A DNA stretch of 64,000 bases. It comes from Glandiceps talaboti. Taxonomy: Eukaryota; Hemichordata; Enteropneusta; Spengelidae. Within the stretch, counting starts at the first letter, position 1. Every line of letters starts with the position of its first letter. The stretch lies in contig NC_135549.1 of NCBI RefSeq assembly GCF_964340395.1, positions 12,952,842 through 13,016,841 of the forward strand, read 5' to 3'. A program made the translations under genes and the position numbers. This document shows, in pieces, positions 13,546 through 25,042 of this stretch. Under the pieces are notes generated by a model. That model was not told where the DNA came from, did not search any database, and saw only the letters and a list, made by a program, of their open reading frames with translations.

Positions 13546-15366
13546 TTATATTTGCTGGGATGGTTTCTTGAAAGCTTTCGGTAGGTAAGCCTGTGTAACT
13601 TGATTCATAACCACCAATGCTAACATGGCTGGACAGGACAGACTAATGTACCACACTGCATCACTTGCAACTGACACAAACCAGTTGGAGAACAGGCCAA
13701 GTACGAGACTTGCACATGCCAGGGAAAACATAAGGAGACCAGATGTTGCATGATATAACTTCATATCTGCCAACTTAACCATTTGAGAAACAACTTTTGG
13801 ATAGAGGAGAAGAGTACCAGCTAAACACTGCATGCAGGCGTATGTGACAGTGGTAACACCAAGTAATCCATGCCAACTTGTGAAGTGGGATTTTCCCATT
13901 TTACTTTTGTTGAGAAAGATGCAGCCAAATCCTCCCAGAGCACACACAACAGCTGTAACATTGTTAATCCAGTGGTATCTAACTTTGGTCTTCCTCAAGG
14001 CCTTGGGCAGTAACGTGCTTTCCGGTGAAAAGAACAGAATTGCCTCTGCCATTAGTAAGGCAAACTGTAAAAAGAGGAGAAAGACTTTGAGCACATCTTT
14101 ATTGTCATATAAAAGTCTTCGCTATTGATCTTTGAACATGACTTTCAATATTTCTTACACAGTGTCAACAGAAACACTAGTGAAACAAAAAATCTAATTC
14201 AGCCATTCACTAGTATCATATTGAAGCTTTCTGCCTATACCTTAATAATCAAAAAGGTACATTTGTATACCAGTGACAAAGCAGCAAGTCAGAATTAAGT
14301 CATGCATACACACAACCAAGCAAACTGGCCCACAGCTTCTGTGACTAGGTAGGCATGAACACAGTGTTTCAATTTTCATTCAGAAATCTGAGAATTACAT
14401 TTTCCTTTTCCATATTCATATTCACAATAAATAAATATCATATGACTACTCTCTCAAAACATTACAAGGGAAAAAATGTATGACTAATGATATATACGTG
14501 AACTTACAGCAACAGACATCAGCGTTGGATGCCATGAAAATAAACCTGCAATTTGAACAGAACACAAGAAATCAGTCATCAGTTCAAAAACACAACCTGC
14601 TTTTTAAAAGATACCTTTATAGGAAGACTGCTCTGAGGTAAACATAAAATCCTGCAAAGCACCTAACACTTAAATGTTTTGTTTTTTTAAATTTCCCATA
14701 CATTAGAAATTTGACACACTGAAAGTGAAAGTAGCTATAGTATGAAACAAGTATTTCCAGTTAATATTTGCTATTTCTAAATCAACATTACTCGTGTTGT
14801 ATTCACAATAACGATTTTGTAACCCAAACCATCAAAGTTAGTATCACCATGGATCATTTTGGATGTATTAGTGAGTCTCACTAATAGCATTAGTAATACA
14901 TCCAATGATTCATGGTATCACACTACAATAAAATGTCGATAATATCGTTGATATTGGCGTATCTAGCCAACTATATATGAAAGGGGTAAAATTACACTTG
15001 TTTCTGTGATCGCGCAGGTTCACTCACCGCGAAAGAAGTGTCTTCTTTCTATAAAGTTGACTAAATACGTCAATATCAACGATATCATCGACATTTTATT
15101 GTATTCTGATACAGTGATAGAAATATTCTGAGACATAATTTGGGAAACAAATGCCTGTACTGTGGGCATAGCCCAGTGTGTGAACCATAATCACTGTTCA
15201 AATAATTAAACTTACTCGATCCTGGCCAGGCATGGTATATAATGATGCCACAGAACACTATTGATGCAAGATGGGCAACCATTCCTAAAAATGCACACAC
15301 TCCGCCACTTTGTGTAGAATTTTTGGCAATGATGGGCCTTAACTTGTCAGTGTTCTCGTCCGCCAT
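13546..15366 (-). CDS. CYB561D2: Cytochrome b561 domain-containing protein 2
   Basis: A six-helix, two-heme membrane protein of the cytochrome b561 family, which moves electrons from ascorbate across membranes to reduce ferric iron or monodehydroascorbate. Coding exons on the minus strand: 15366-15216, 14545-14508, 14064-13546; the frame is continuous for 235 residues, close to the family's length of about 220-230. The four likely heme-ligand histidines lie in FSWHP (exon 2), VRYHW, SWHGLLG and LYHATSG (exon 3). Hydrophobic segments fit six transmembrane helices, the first at GMVAHLASIVFCGIII. The start is the ATG at 15364-15366 (ATGGCGGAC); an in-frame TTG two codons upstream is not needed. 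NPRL2 is divergent on the other strand, the same head-to-head pairing recalled from human 3p21.3. The small 38-bp second exon carries the key HP motif. Confidence 0.95.
14841..14920. repeat. Short inverted repeat (foldback) beside a MITE
   Basis: An imperfect palindrome of about 80 bp: accatggatcatt and ggatgtatta on the left are mirrored by taatacatcc and aatgattcatggt on the right. Its right end overlaps the GTATCA that begins the next element. It lies in CYB561D2 intron 1. Confidence 0.7.
14915..15112. mobile_element. MITE with 58-bp terminal inverted repeats
   Basis: Left arm 14915-14972 and right arm 15055-15112 are equal in length and nearly exact reverse complements (about 8 differences), beginning GTATCA and ending TGATAC. 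The 82-bp centre has its own small palindrome (gaaagaag / cttctttc). No open reading frame and no clear target-site duplication are visible. It lies in CYB561D2 intron 1. The superfamily is unassigned. Confidence 0.75.
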
Positions 15367-16759
15367 ATGCAATGACCTTTCTCTTGAGCGAACTACTCAC
15401 CAGAGGGTGGGCAGAACATCAGAAAGAGTTGATACAATATCTTGTAATTTCAATTTTTGTCACATGACGAGTAGCCTGGATTTAACTCGACAATTTTAAT
15501 TGTTTTCATTCAGAATACTCTCTATACGTGCCAACAACATATACAATACAACTAAATCAAATTTTCGATTTCAATATACACCACACAACAAATGGAACAT
15601 CCCGAAGAGAACAAGGGTCATCTTGAGGTCAACGTACACCACAACATCTCTGAAATACATACACACGTACATGACGTCAACATACACTAGACTTGTACAT
15701 GTTATATGTATAGAAACCGAAGTATATTGCAACTTGCTTGCACATGGTCTACAATACTTTCTGACAAGCATATTAATTTTGACTGTTTGGAAAAGGAGCA
15801 ATTTCAAAGCAAAGTTTGTATGTTTGACATTCAAGATGGCAGCCTAACCTAGTTTACATGTAGTAATAGAGTACTCAGTACTGTGTACTCAGGCGGTGTG
15901 TTGTGGAATCCATGTACTGTTATGGTTAAGTTGATCTGTTCGAAGAAATAATTATATCTATATTTGATAACAAGCACTGATATCAGTTAAGACTTGTCAA
16001 ATATCATTGATCAACATAGAGATTAGAAGAGCGAGCAGGTAGGTCTGGTTGTTATCCTAGTCTTAGAATCAATGGATGTTTTCTCATCTACAATGCCAGT
16101 TATGCTAATCTCACACAGGGATCAGTCACCATAGTATATAAAATAACCAGATTTACAATCAAACTGATGATTCCATCAGATTATTTAGCAGTGCCAAAAC
16201 CTATTGTGTTATTTTAAACTTGTACATGTTTACAAGAATTTCCTAAAGTTATATAGTTATATACATATACATGTATTCATCCCCCCTGTAAGACATATAT
16301 ATGGAAGATACAGTGTAAATACATTATTACATGATACCAGGAAAAGGAGATTAGAGGCAGTTGACTATCAACTTAGTCCAATAAACCTTGTAAATGTACA
16401 TTTTCAAATTTAGACAAAATACCATACCTGGGCTTTCAAAACCTTTCCAAAACACACATGAAGCTGCTTCCTGGCTCAGATAACCATCACTGTGTTGTTT
16501 GTCTGGGGTTCAAAGCAATGTTTTTCTCCCCCCCCCCCCCACATTTTAATACGCCCAAGCATTTTTGTCTAATAACATGTTATAATATCAAAAGGAACTG
16601 TCAAAAACATATGCAACACTTTGACTGATATTTTTAATGATTGATAAAACATACAGATAACACAGGAATGGAAACACTTTTGATACAACGTAAACAAGCT
16701 CAACTAATCATTTTGTATTTTACAGGATCTCTGAGGATGAGACAAGGACTTATGTGAAA
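15367..16759. promoter_or_regulatory. Divergent promoter region of CYB561D2 and NPRL2, with NPRL2 5'UTR
   Basis: About 1.4 kb separates the two start codons. A splice acceptor at 16724-16725 (tttacag) opens the exon holding the NPRL2 ATG, so NPRL2 has at least one upstream non-coding exon here. A YY1-like motif, caagatggcagcc, lies at 15832-15844, and the CYB561D2 start itself reads atATGGCGGac. No TATA box is obvious. The exact transcription starts cannot be seen. Confidence 0.5.
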
Positions 16760-19700
16760 ATGGGGACAGTGAAAGAAAACAAGATAAAATGTATTTTCTT
16801 CAGTGAGTTTCATCCCATTGCTGGTCCAAAGATTTCATACCAGGTAAACATCATTGACAATTGACCTGGAAATTGAAACATGAATTTATGTTCTTTTTTC
16901 AATTTTCACTTGAGGTCATCGTAGCTTGAGAGATGTCATTGCTTGTAACTTGATAATTATTACAGCAGTCTGATTGATAGCGACAGTGTATAGACATTGT
17001 ACTTTTGGAGGAGTCATGTTTGGCAGTGCTGTCCCTGAATAGTGTAAAACAAAGACACTAAGTCCTCATGAGCACCTCAATGAAAATCACATGTCAAATT
17101 CACTTTAGTACAAAAATTGTATATAAATTATTAAGCAAAGTACATGCATAGTGACCAAAACAAACAATCTTGCATGTTGATATGCCCCAAGTTTCACTCT
17201 TGCAATTACCAAGGTGTTACTAATCTGATCCCTCTTGTAAGAACAATCTCGGGAAATCACTGTCTGCTAGCTTCTTTTACCTCTTTGTCATGGTATTCAT
17301 TTGAGCACTCACAATTTCTGAAGGGATTGTTTATTACATCATAAATAGAATTAATAATTAATTACATGTGAACAATGGTACAGGGAAGCCAATAGCTTTG
17401 TAAATAACTGACAACCACTGTGTCATTTTGCAACATTGCTATGTATCATTCCAAGGAGACATTTTTTTCATATTTTGATATTCAATATTTTGTCTTTTGC
17501 TATTGTACTATAGGACCCTGAAGACTACATGTCCAAGGAGCTGTTTGATATATTTCATGTCTACATTATTACAAAGCCACAGTTACACAATAAACTTATA
17601 ACAGTGTAAGTATTCATGTACCCCTCCAACAGCGCTTATTATGATACATGTATATATTTGGTGCTAGACCATAAAATATATGAAAGACATAGTTACACCT
17701 CATTGCAGTCTAACAGTGTTTGTTTGTATGAATAGCAAGGAACTACCAAAGTAACACTGACTTACTACAGTCTATGCTGGTGTCTATGGTGATAATAGTT
17801 TTGGATGTTTACTCAGTGTAGGGCAGTAGAAATGTAGCTGTACCTTATTTTTTTGAGTTTCCATGGGAGATTTATTTGTCAAACGTTTATTTGATCTTTG
17901 ATTTCTTTGAATTGAGTTTCTGCTTACAGATTTAATAGTCTGTTTCCCTGCAATTATTTGTAGTAAATTTGCTAGGAATTATGTCGAGGTAAAGTCTGTA
18001 TTAAATTTTAGAATACAGTATGCAATATTGACAATACAAGTACTCCAAATTGTAAAATTAGTAAATCTTCCTACAGCAAGAGAACTGTAAAGAGAATCAT
18101 GAATATTCATGCTGCAAATGAGATGCATGGTATCATGGCTAATAATATCATTGATAGTATATTCTCATCTATCCAGTAGAGCACACTTGTATTTTAAGAA
18201 GCATCTCAATATTGTTGCTCATATTTTTATAAATTGGTTTGTTCTTCATATTTTCTCCTTTATCACAGGAATGCATTGGGTCACAAAATTATAGGTTGTC
18301 CAGTAGGAATAGAAAATGCCAAATATTCCAGAAATGCATTATTATTCAATTTATGTTTTGTATTTGATGCCTCTGCAACAACATACCCATATGAATCAGT
18401 TGTCAAGAAACTTGCCAGTCACCTCATTAATTTAGAGGTAAGATGTGTATTACTGACTTGCCTATCTTATTTGATGATGACAGTAGCCTTAATGTAGTGC
18501 CATCTACCACAGGTATTGTCACGTCCTTTTGTTTATCTGCTATAAACAGTAGTGTATTATTATTATTATTATTATTATTATTTAATTCTTAAAGAACGCA
18601 CTACACATACGTCTCAGTGCATTGTACACAACAAAGTAAAAAAAAAACACAAAAAAACAACAGTGTACAATAACTTTTATTCATTCATTCATACTGTTGA
18701 TAGTTGGGACATGAGGCCTAACAAAAAAGATTGTTTACCGGTTACCTGACCCCACCTAGTTTTTCACTGCCAACCCTAAACTTTTTTGAACATTCGAGAA
18801 AAAAATAATAAAATCGCGAAAAATGTGAAGTCTCTCAAGAAATAGTGGATGGGGAAACTGACATCAGCTTAGAAAGACAGTACAAAATTGTTCTTCCAAT
18901 CTGTAATGGCTATACAGACAATGTAAAAATCCAATCTGCATGGATTCCAGGCTATAATAAAAAATACGTAATCATTTTATAAAGGAATGCACACATCAGT
19001 TTAAATTAAATAACTTAGAAGTATTCACAGTTTGACATATCGTTTTCTTCTGGATTGCATTTCAACAAACATGAAAATACAATTTGCTTGTTAATTACAT
19101 TAATATTTTTATTTACTTTGTTAGCTTGAAGGTGGATTTCTTTCCAATGAAGAGAGCAAGTCAACACTGCCAAATTTGCTATTTCAACTTAGAGGACAGT
19201 TGAATACATTTGGCAAATGCTCTGTACCTGTCAGTAAGTATAATAAATGATGGAATATGTGTATCAGTAAATATCTGATTTAAGAACAACATAAACTTAG
19301 ATATTTGATTGATGTCTACAACCAAATATACAGGTTGATTTGATATACATATACATGCATGTAGGCATCAGTCAGTGATGTTCATGAATTAATTTGAAAG
19401 CAAGATGTCACAAAACAAGAAAAGTAGAAATAGCAAAACTTGAAGATGTCTACTTTTTCAGTTTTTTGCAAAGTCATCCTGACATGTACATAAACTGTTT
19501 TATTCAACAAAGAAACTGACAGTTTATAATCAAATTGTCATTTCTCTCGGTAATAAGGCAAAATAAAGATAATAAAATATGACCTTCTAATGTGATATGA
19601 CATGTTAAAGGTAGTATTATCAACAAGGCAAAGATTTATAAGTACACATAATAGAATAGTAAGTTTGTTTCTGAGTACAATATACTTTGATAGTTGTATG

Positions 19701-19796
19701 ATGTGTGTCATACTTGAAATGTGATTCTTTTTCCTTCAAGATTTTTATTAAGCACTGATAAATAACTGATCTTTGATTGTTAGTTTTCTTTATGCA

Positions 19797-19844
<48 letters not shown>

Positions 19845-22800
19845 ACACTGATTTTACTCTAGTGTCAGGGACACTAATATTTACTCATAAGTTTATACTG
19901 TTATGGAATTTGCCTAGTTTGAATGAAAGTGATGAGAGACTGATTTCAACCATTCATTACAGATGATGCCAACATAATTCATTTGAAGATAGTAACCATG
20001 GGAAGTGAGCCACCTATGGTTTTAGAACATCATGTTCCTATGTTTTTAGAAGATAAATGTACTTTTAATTCACGTCACTTGGATCTAACCACACAACAGG
20101 TAGGATGAAAGAATCTTGAAGAAACTCAACTTGACAAAAGTGGCTACAAAATGGCAAAATGTCAAAATTATGGAACAGTTCACATAAAGTTCACATAAGT
20201 TCAGTAAACAACCATTTTGTACATGCTGCCTAAGCCATTCCATACAATGTGTGCTTCTGATGTAATACAGGGATGTAGATAAGGGCTGGTAGCCAACAAA
20301 AATAACAGCTAATCTGTAACTTCTTCAAGCAATTTTTTCAGGAATTCTCTGTTTCAACCATTGTATATCCATTGTTGAGCAGATTCGTGGGTCTCACTTA
20401 TAAGTATTACTGGCTACTGTTCCAGTTTTCAATTTAGCTACATCACTTTAATGTATATACCCCGGTAGTTATACTTAATAGACACTTTGTTTTCATTTGA
20501 AATGAAATCAGAAGTGAACAGGATGTTTAGATTTATGTTGACTGTTTGACAGACCGTAACTACTTTACTCTACTGTTCAACCATTAGTCATAGTTGACTT
20601 TGTGATAATTAGTAAATATGTACATTACATTAGCGTTGAATTTATACTATTCTGATAATATAACGTAAAATGGGCTGTGAGCATTTCAGGCCAGTATTGC
20701 GTTAATGTACTACATACTTGTACTAACTTCTCTCTCTTTCTTTTCAGATTTTACCATATATTGATGGGTTTAACCATGCACAACGCATCGCAGTAGAAGC
20801 AGGTGTACATATGAATTTAGTTAGCATGTGTATCCAGAATTTAGTGTGAGTTTGATATGGCAATTTGTTTTACGTACACATACTAATCATTCATGGAAAC
20901 ATCAAAGCACTGAAATCCTGAAAATAGTAAATGACCTTCTGACCTTCTTGGGCAATGGCAAAATTAACATTCTCACTTTTCTAGATTTATCAGCAGCATT
21001 CCACTTAATAGATCATGACATATCTTCCTTCACTGACATGAACACACTTATGGAATTTCTGAATCTCCTCTATCCTGGTTTCAATCTTATTTTGCTGCTA
21101 GAACTCAAACAGTAACTGTTAATGTCATGCAATCAATTTCATCATCTCTCTGTTTTGGTGTCCTCCCAAAGGTTCAGTCCTTGGCCCTGTTCATTTTTGT
21201 CGACAAGCATTCAATAAATCACCATGCTTTTGCAGATGACAACCAATTATACAGAGAAGCTAAGATCGATCTAATTAATCCAACTATCAAATTGTGCAAA
21301 ACTGTATTACTGACATCAAGAAGTGGATGACATTGATAGTAAAACAGAAACAATACTAATATCGTCACCCAGACTATCTGCTAAATCATCTTGGGGATGT
21401 AATCCTTATTAAGATAACACTAATTCAATGACTTGGGATTGAAATACAGCTCTTTAAATCTTACTGTTTTCAAAGAGGAGGTTTGATGTATGGTTTAAAG
21501 TAATTAGAAGCCTTTCAACCCTGTCCCTTAATTGATTTAGTCACATTACCTTCCAAAGGCAAGATAAACTTTGAAAGCCCAGTTTGGATTAGGAATAATA
21601 TTTATTATGAAAAACAGTAGTCTGGCAGAGATATGGAAAAAGTTGACCCAGAACAAAGGAATGACCCCATGTAATACTTATTAAGATACACTAATGTGAT
21701 AACCCTGGGTCAAAACATAGCCCTTTAAAGACTCAATTTACAATTCAAGTTAGTTTTGAAAATAGTTGTCTTATCTGGCAGAGCTAGCTATAGAAAAAAC
21801 GGTCCAGAACTAAAGAATAATCCTGTGTAATCATTATGACTCTACTGATAAGATAACAGTAATGTGAGAGCCTAGTCATTAAACCGTGTAGGAAAGGAGA
21901 TGAAAGGCTTTCCATCATTAGTCATTATGATATGATGTTTTATTTTATTTTTAGGATTAATAATGAACATAAGTGGGTACATGAATGCAACCAGTAGAAA
22001 TATAATCACTTCGTCTATTTTTGGTTATGTTTCCTACCACCTTTTATATGTAATAGATAACTGCCTTGATTGGACAATCCATGTAGAATTATCTAAATGT
22101 TATAACATATCTGTAAATTATCTGTGTGTGGATAGTATTGTAATGATGATGTGATATCATTTCATTTGTTTCCAATCAGATACCTGGGAGTTGTGACTCT
22201 GGTGCCAATATTTCAAGTAAGTATAAACAGGGTTTTGTTAATACAATGTAGTGTGAGAATTTATGTTAAATTTTAATGAGGTTTCCTTTGTTGTATTTCT
22301 TGAAAAGGAAGAATAGGGTCTAAATGATCTGTTACTTACTTGGAGTCTATCTAATAAACAATTACCACATGACAATTATTCATTTTAAACCAACATTTCA
22401 AGTTCTTTATGATGTTTTGAGTCATTTTCTTAATCTTTGTTGTTTATTTCAACATCATTATGTTAAAGACATGAACAAAAGTAATTTAATAGGGATCTTG
22501 CAAACCCACCATATTGAATGTTGCATCATGGGAAATGTTATAATATATACTAATCAATTAGTATTATAAACAATATTGTTATATTGTTTGTAACCACAGA
22601 TAATCAATTCATAGTTACCCTGACCATTGTTGGAGGTTAATTTTATCAGTACCTCCAGATTATGTATTACGATATTAAACCACAGATAATCCCATAGTCC
22701 TTTGCATCTGAGCATGCTCAGTCTGGATTGCTAGTTCCCTATTGGTTGTGCATCAAAGAACTTTACTATATGATGGATTGTTTTGTTTAGATACTAGATA

Positions 22801-25042
22801 CTTGCCCATTCTTCTTCAGCCTCAATGTTGTGGTTGTGTGAGAAGTCCCATTTCAATAGCAAGAATATTGCATATCTTTGATTGTGTCATTATTTTGATG
22901 TGCTGTATGTTATTGATGATTGTTCCTGCAGAAAACAGGCTTAGTATGGTTTCTGCTATTCTGTTTGAGGATAATACTATATTGTTGTTGACTTTTTTTA
23001 TTTCAGTATTCCAATGTCTATGCTCCAACTCCAGACATAAACAAGTTAGTGGACGATAGACAGCTTCAAAAAGAATGTATAAGATATATAGCTAAGACTG
23101 GTAAGCTAATAGACCTGTTGCTGGTTCCAAGATGCATTGCATGTCTCTCCATACTATGCCATGTATTGTGTATGTGCTGAGGGGTTTGCACACACTACTC
23201 AGGGGGATAGTTGTCACCTGACCATACCCTGAGTTCACCTGTAATTTCCCTCTCTGTCATTGATGGTTTTTAGTCTTTGTTCTATAAAATCAAGAGTTCA
23301 CATGTCTTTCCATCATTTTCTGATGAAAATCTTATTTCAAACATAATAAAGACAAAACAAGACTAAAGGTAACAACATAAATGATGTCCTCTCGCACACA
23401 GCATCTTGGAATCAGAAAATCAATTTTTGCCAACTTTTGTGTTTCAAGAATAGTGCATGCATGATTATTGTTATCAACTTACATATGATTTCGGGTGATA
23501 AAATAGCACCATGGTAACCTATTCAGCATTGAAATGTTGTAAAGAACTGCTATTCTGTCAGTTTAGGGATTTGTGGGGAAAGCCTATTGGAAATGACACC
23601 ACTTTTACTGTAATCTCAATGTCTTGACCATAGATTGTAGTGATACTATTGAAAATACTTCATAAGATGTAAATGAATCATATGTAGTTATTTGGTTTAA
23701 TTTTAGGTTCTGATTTACCAAGGTTCAGAGCTGTATTTAAATTATACTGTGGTTTGGGTCCAAGTATTAGTGTATCAGATTTCTGTGCCAGACACAATCC
23801 ACAAAGCTATAATGTGGATGAAAGGTAAAAGTTTGAAGACTTATTTTATTTTGACCTTTTTCATGTCTTTCTTTTCTGATATACATTTAAATTAATCCCA
23901 AGTCTTGTGGCAGACCTGTTTATCATTTCAACATACATGTTTTCCTGTATGGATTTTGATAATTTTGTTGATATTAATGTAATGTATCCTGATGTACAAA
24001 CTTTTTGTGTGTTTAGTTGTATTATTTTCTGCAATTTGCTACCAACAAAATTATTTTCTTCTCCTTGAACACATGTAGTTTGTTATCCTATTTGTACTAA
24101 TGTCAGCAATGTAGGTGGTCTTCAGAGTGTAGATAATACATTAGTATCTGCTGTCAACACAAAGAAGAATGGACTGTCTCAAAGATGTTCATGTAGTTAG
24201 CACCAAATAAGTTAAAAGACAGATTTAGCTTTCAAACTTATAGATTGCTACAACTTCAGTATTTGACAAAATGATCAAAAATTTAGTGATATTCTTTAAT
24301 ATTTTGTTACTATTTTTTTACCAGGAGATTAATTCAGTTTGGTGTTATGAAGGGATTGATCAGACGTCTTCAAAAATATCCAATAAGACTTTTAAGTACA
24401 TACAGTGAAGCGGCATCTAGTAGAGTGAAACCACTAAATAGGTAGGCAATGTTACTAACATTAGATAACACCAACAATTACATTAGTTTTGTATATATTA
24501 TTCCAAATGTATGTTTGCATACATAAGGAAATTATGAGTTTATAAGGGGCCAGACAAAGAAATGAGTTACATAAGGAACCTTAAAAGGGAATTATGAGTT
24601 ACATAAGGAGCCTTAAAAGGAAATTATGAGTTACATAGGGGGCATTGCCACTACTTGTCTTGAACTTGAACTTGGTGTAATTGATGACTTACTGGATAAT
24701 ACAGCTGTATTGCAGCCAGGCCCCTTTATGTAGCTGAGATTGACTTGCAAATAATATACATCATGAACCAAAATGCATATTTCATTATGAATATTTGTTT
24801 TGAAAACTAGGCTTTTTGATAACCAGGCTTATGTAGATTTAGACTGATAGATAAAGTTGAAATCTTCATTTAAAGTTGCAGTATTTTCATTTATTTGACT
24901 TAATGTTTATCATTCTTTTTTGTGTAGGTATCTCAGAGGTGACCATAACTATGATGAGATATGTTGCAAGGCTGGTATCACCCATCAAGAGTTAGAGGAA
25001 AAAATAGAAAATGATCCATATATTGTTATCTGTTGGAAGTGA
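16760..25042 (+). CDS. NPRL2: NPRL2, GATOR1 complex subunit
   Basis: With DEPDC5 and NPRL3 it forms GATOR1, the GTPase-activating complex for RagA/B that turns down mTORC1 at the lysosome when amino acids are scarce. Exons: 16760-16843, 17514-17605, 18269-18437, 19125-19233, 19963-20099, 20748-20845, 22180-22216, 23007-23100, 23707-23824, 24325-24441, 24928-25042; 389 residues, against 380 in human. Recognisable blocks: CIFFSEFHP at the N-terminus (longin domain), [10 protein letters not shown] with Arg80, matching the arginine finger (human Arg78), [41 protein letters not shown] and the C-terminal [11 protein letters not shown]. The start follows similarity; the exon stays open upstream to its acceptor at 16726, but no ATG occurs there in frame. 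A 3' AATAAA is at about 25856. Confidence 0.97.
18554..18582 (+). repeat. (ATT)n microsatellite
   Basis: About ten ATT units in an NPRL2 intron. The following bases (18584-18680, with cgcactacacatacgtctcag) look like part of a dispersed repeat, but this cannot be confirmed from one copy. Confidence 0.85.
19799..19843 (+). repeat. (AAC)n microsatellite
   Basis: About 15 units of AAC in the NPRL2 intron between 19234 and 19962. Confidence 0.95.
20870..21340 (+). pseudogene. Decayed non-LTR retrotransposon reverse transcriptase fragment
   Basis: Broken frames carry reverse transcriptase landmarks: [11 protein letters not shown] followed by IDHD (first catalytic Asp block), then after a stop and frameshift [10 protein letters not shown], and [11 protein letters not shown] (the conserved ADD box). 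Spacing between blocks is shorter than in an intact RT, so sequence has been lost. This resembles L2/CR1-type LINEs. It lies in the NPRL2 intron 20846-22179 in sense orientation and cannot be functional. Confidence 0.8.
21395..21890 (+). repeat. Diverged tandem duplication, about 160-bp unit
   Basis: Three related stretches share ttattaagata(a)cactaatg, a 'gggtcaaaacatagccctttaaa'-like block and 'tctggcagagatatgg'-like blocks, at about 21395-21470, 21600-21745 and 21770-21890. It directly follows the RT fragment and may be the tail of the same insertion. Confidence 0.5.
24527..24642 (+). repeat. Short tandem repeat, about 38-bp unit
   Basis: Three to four imperfect copies of aaattatgagttacataagg with a ccttaaaagg spacer, in the last NPRL2 intron. 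Confidence 0.7.

Noticed and set aside
15367-15372. Two extra N-terminal codons for CYB561D2 starting at TTG
   Set aside because: A TTG start is not expected in an animal mRNA; the ATG at 15364-15366 follows directly and has a good context.
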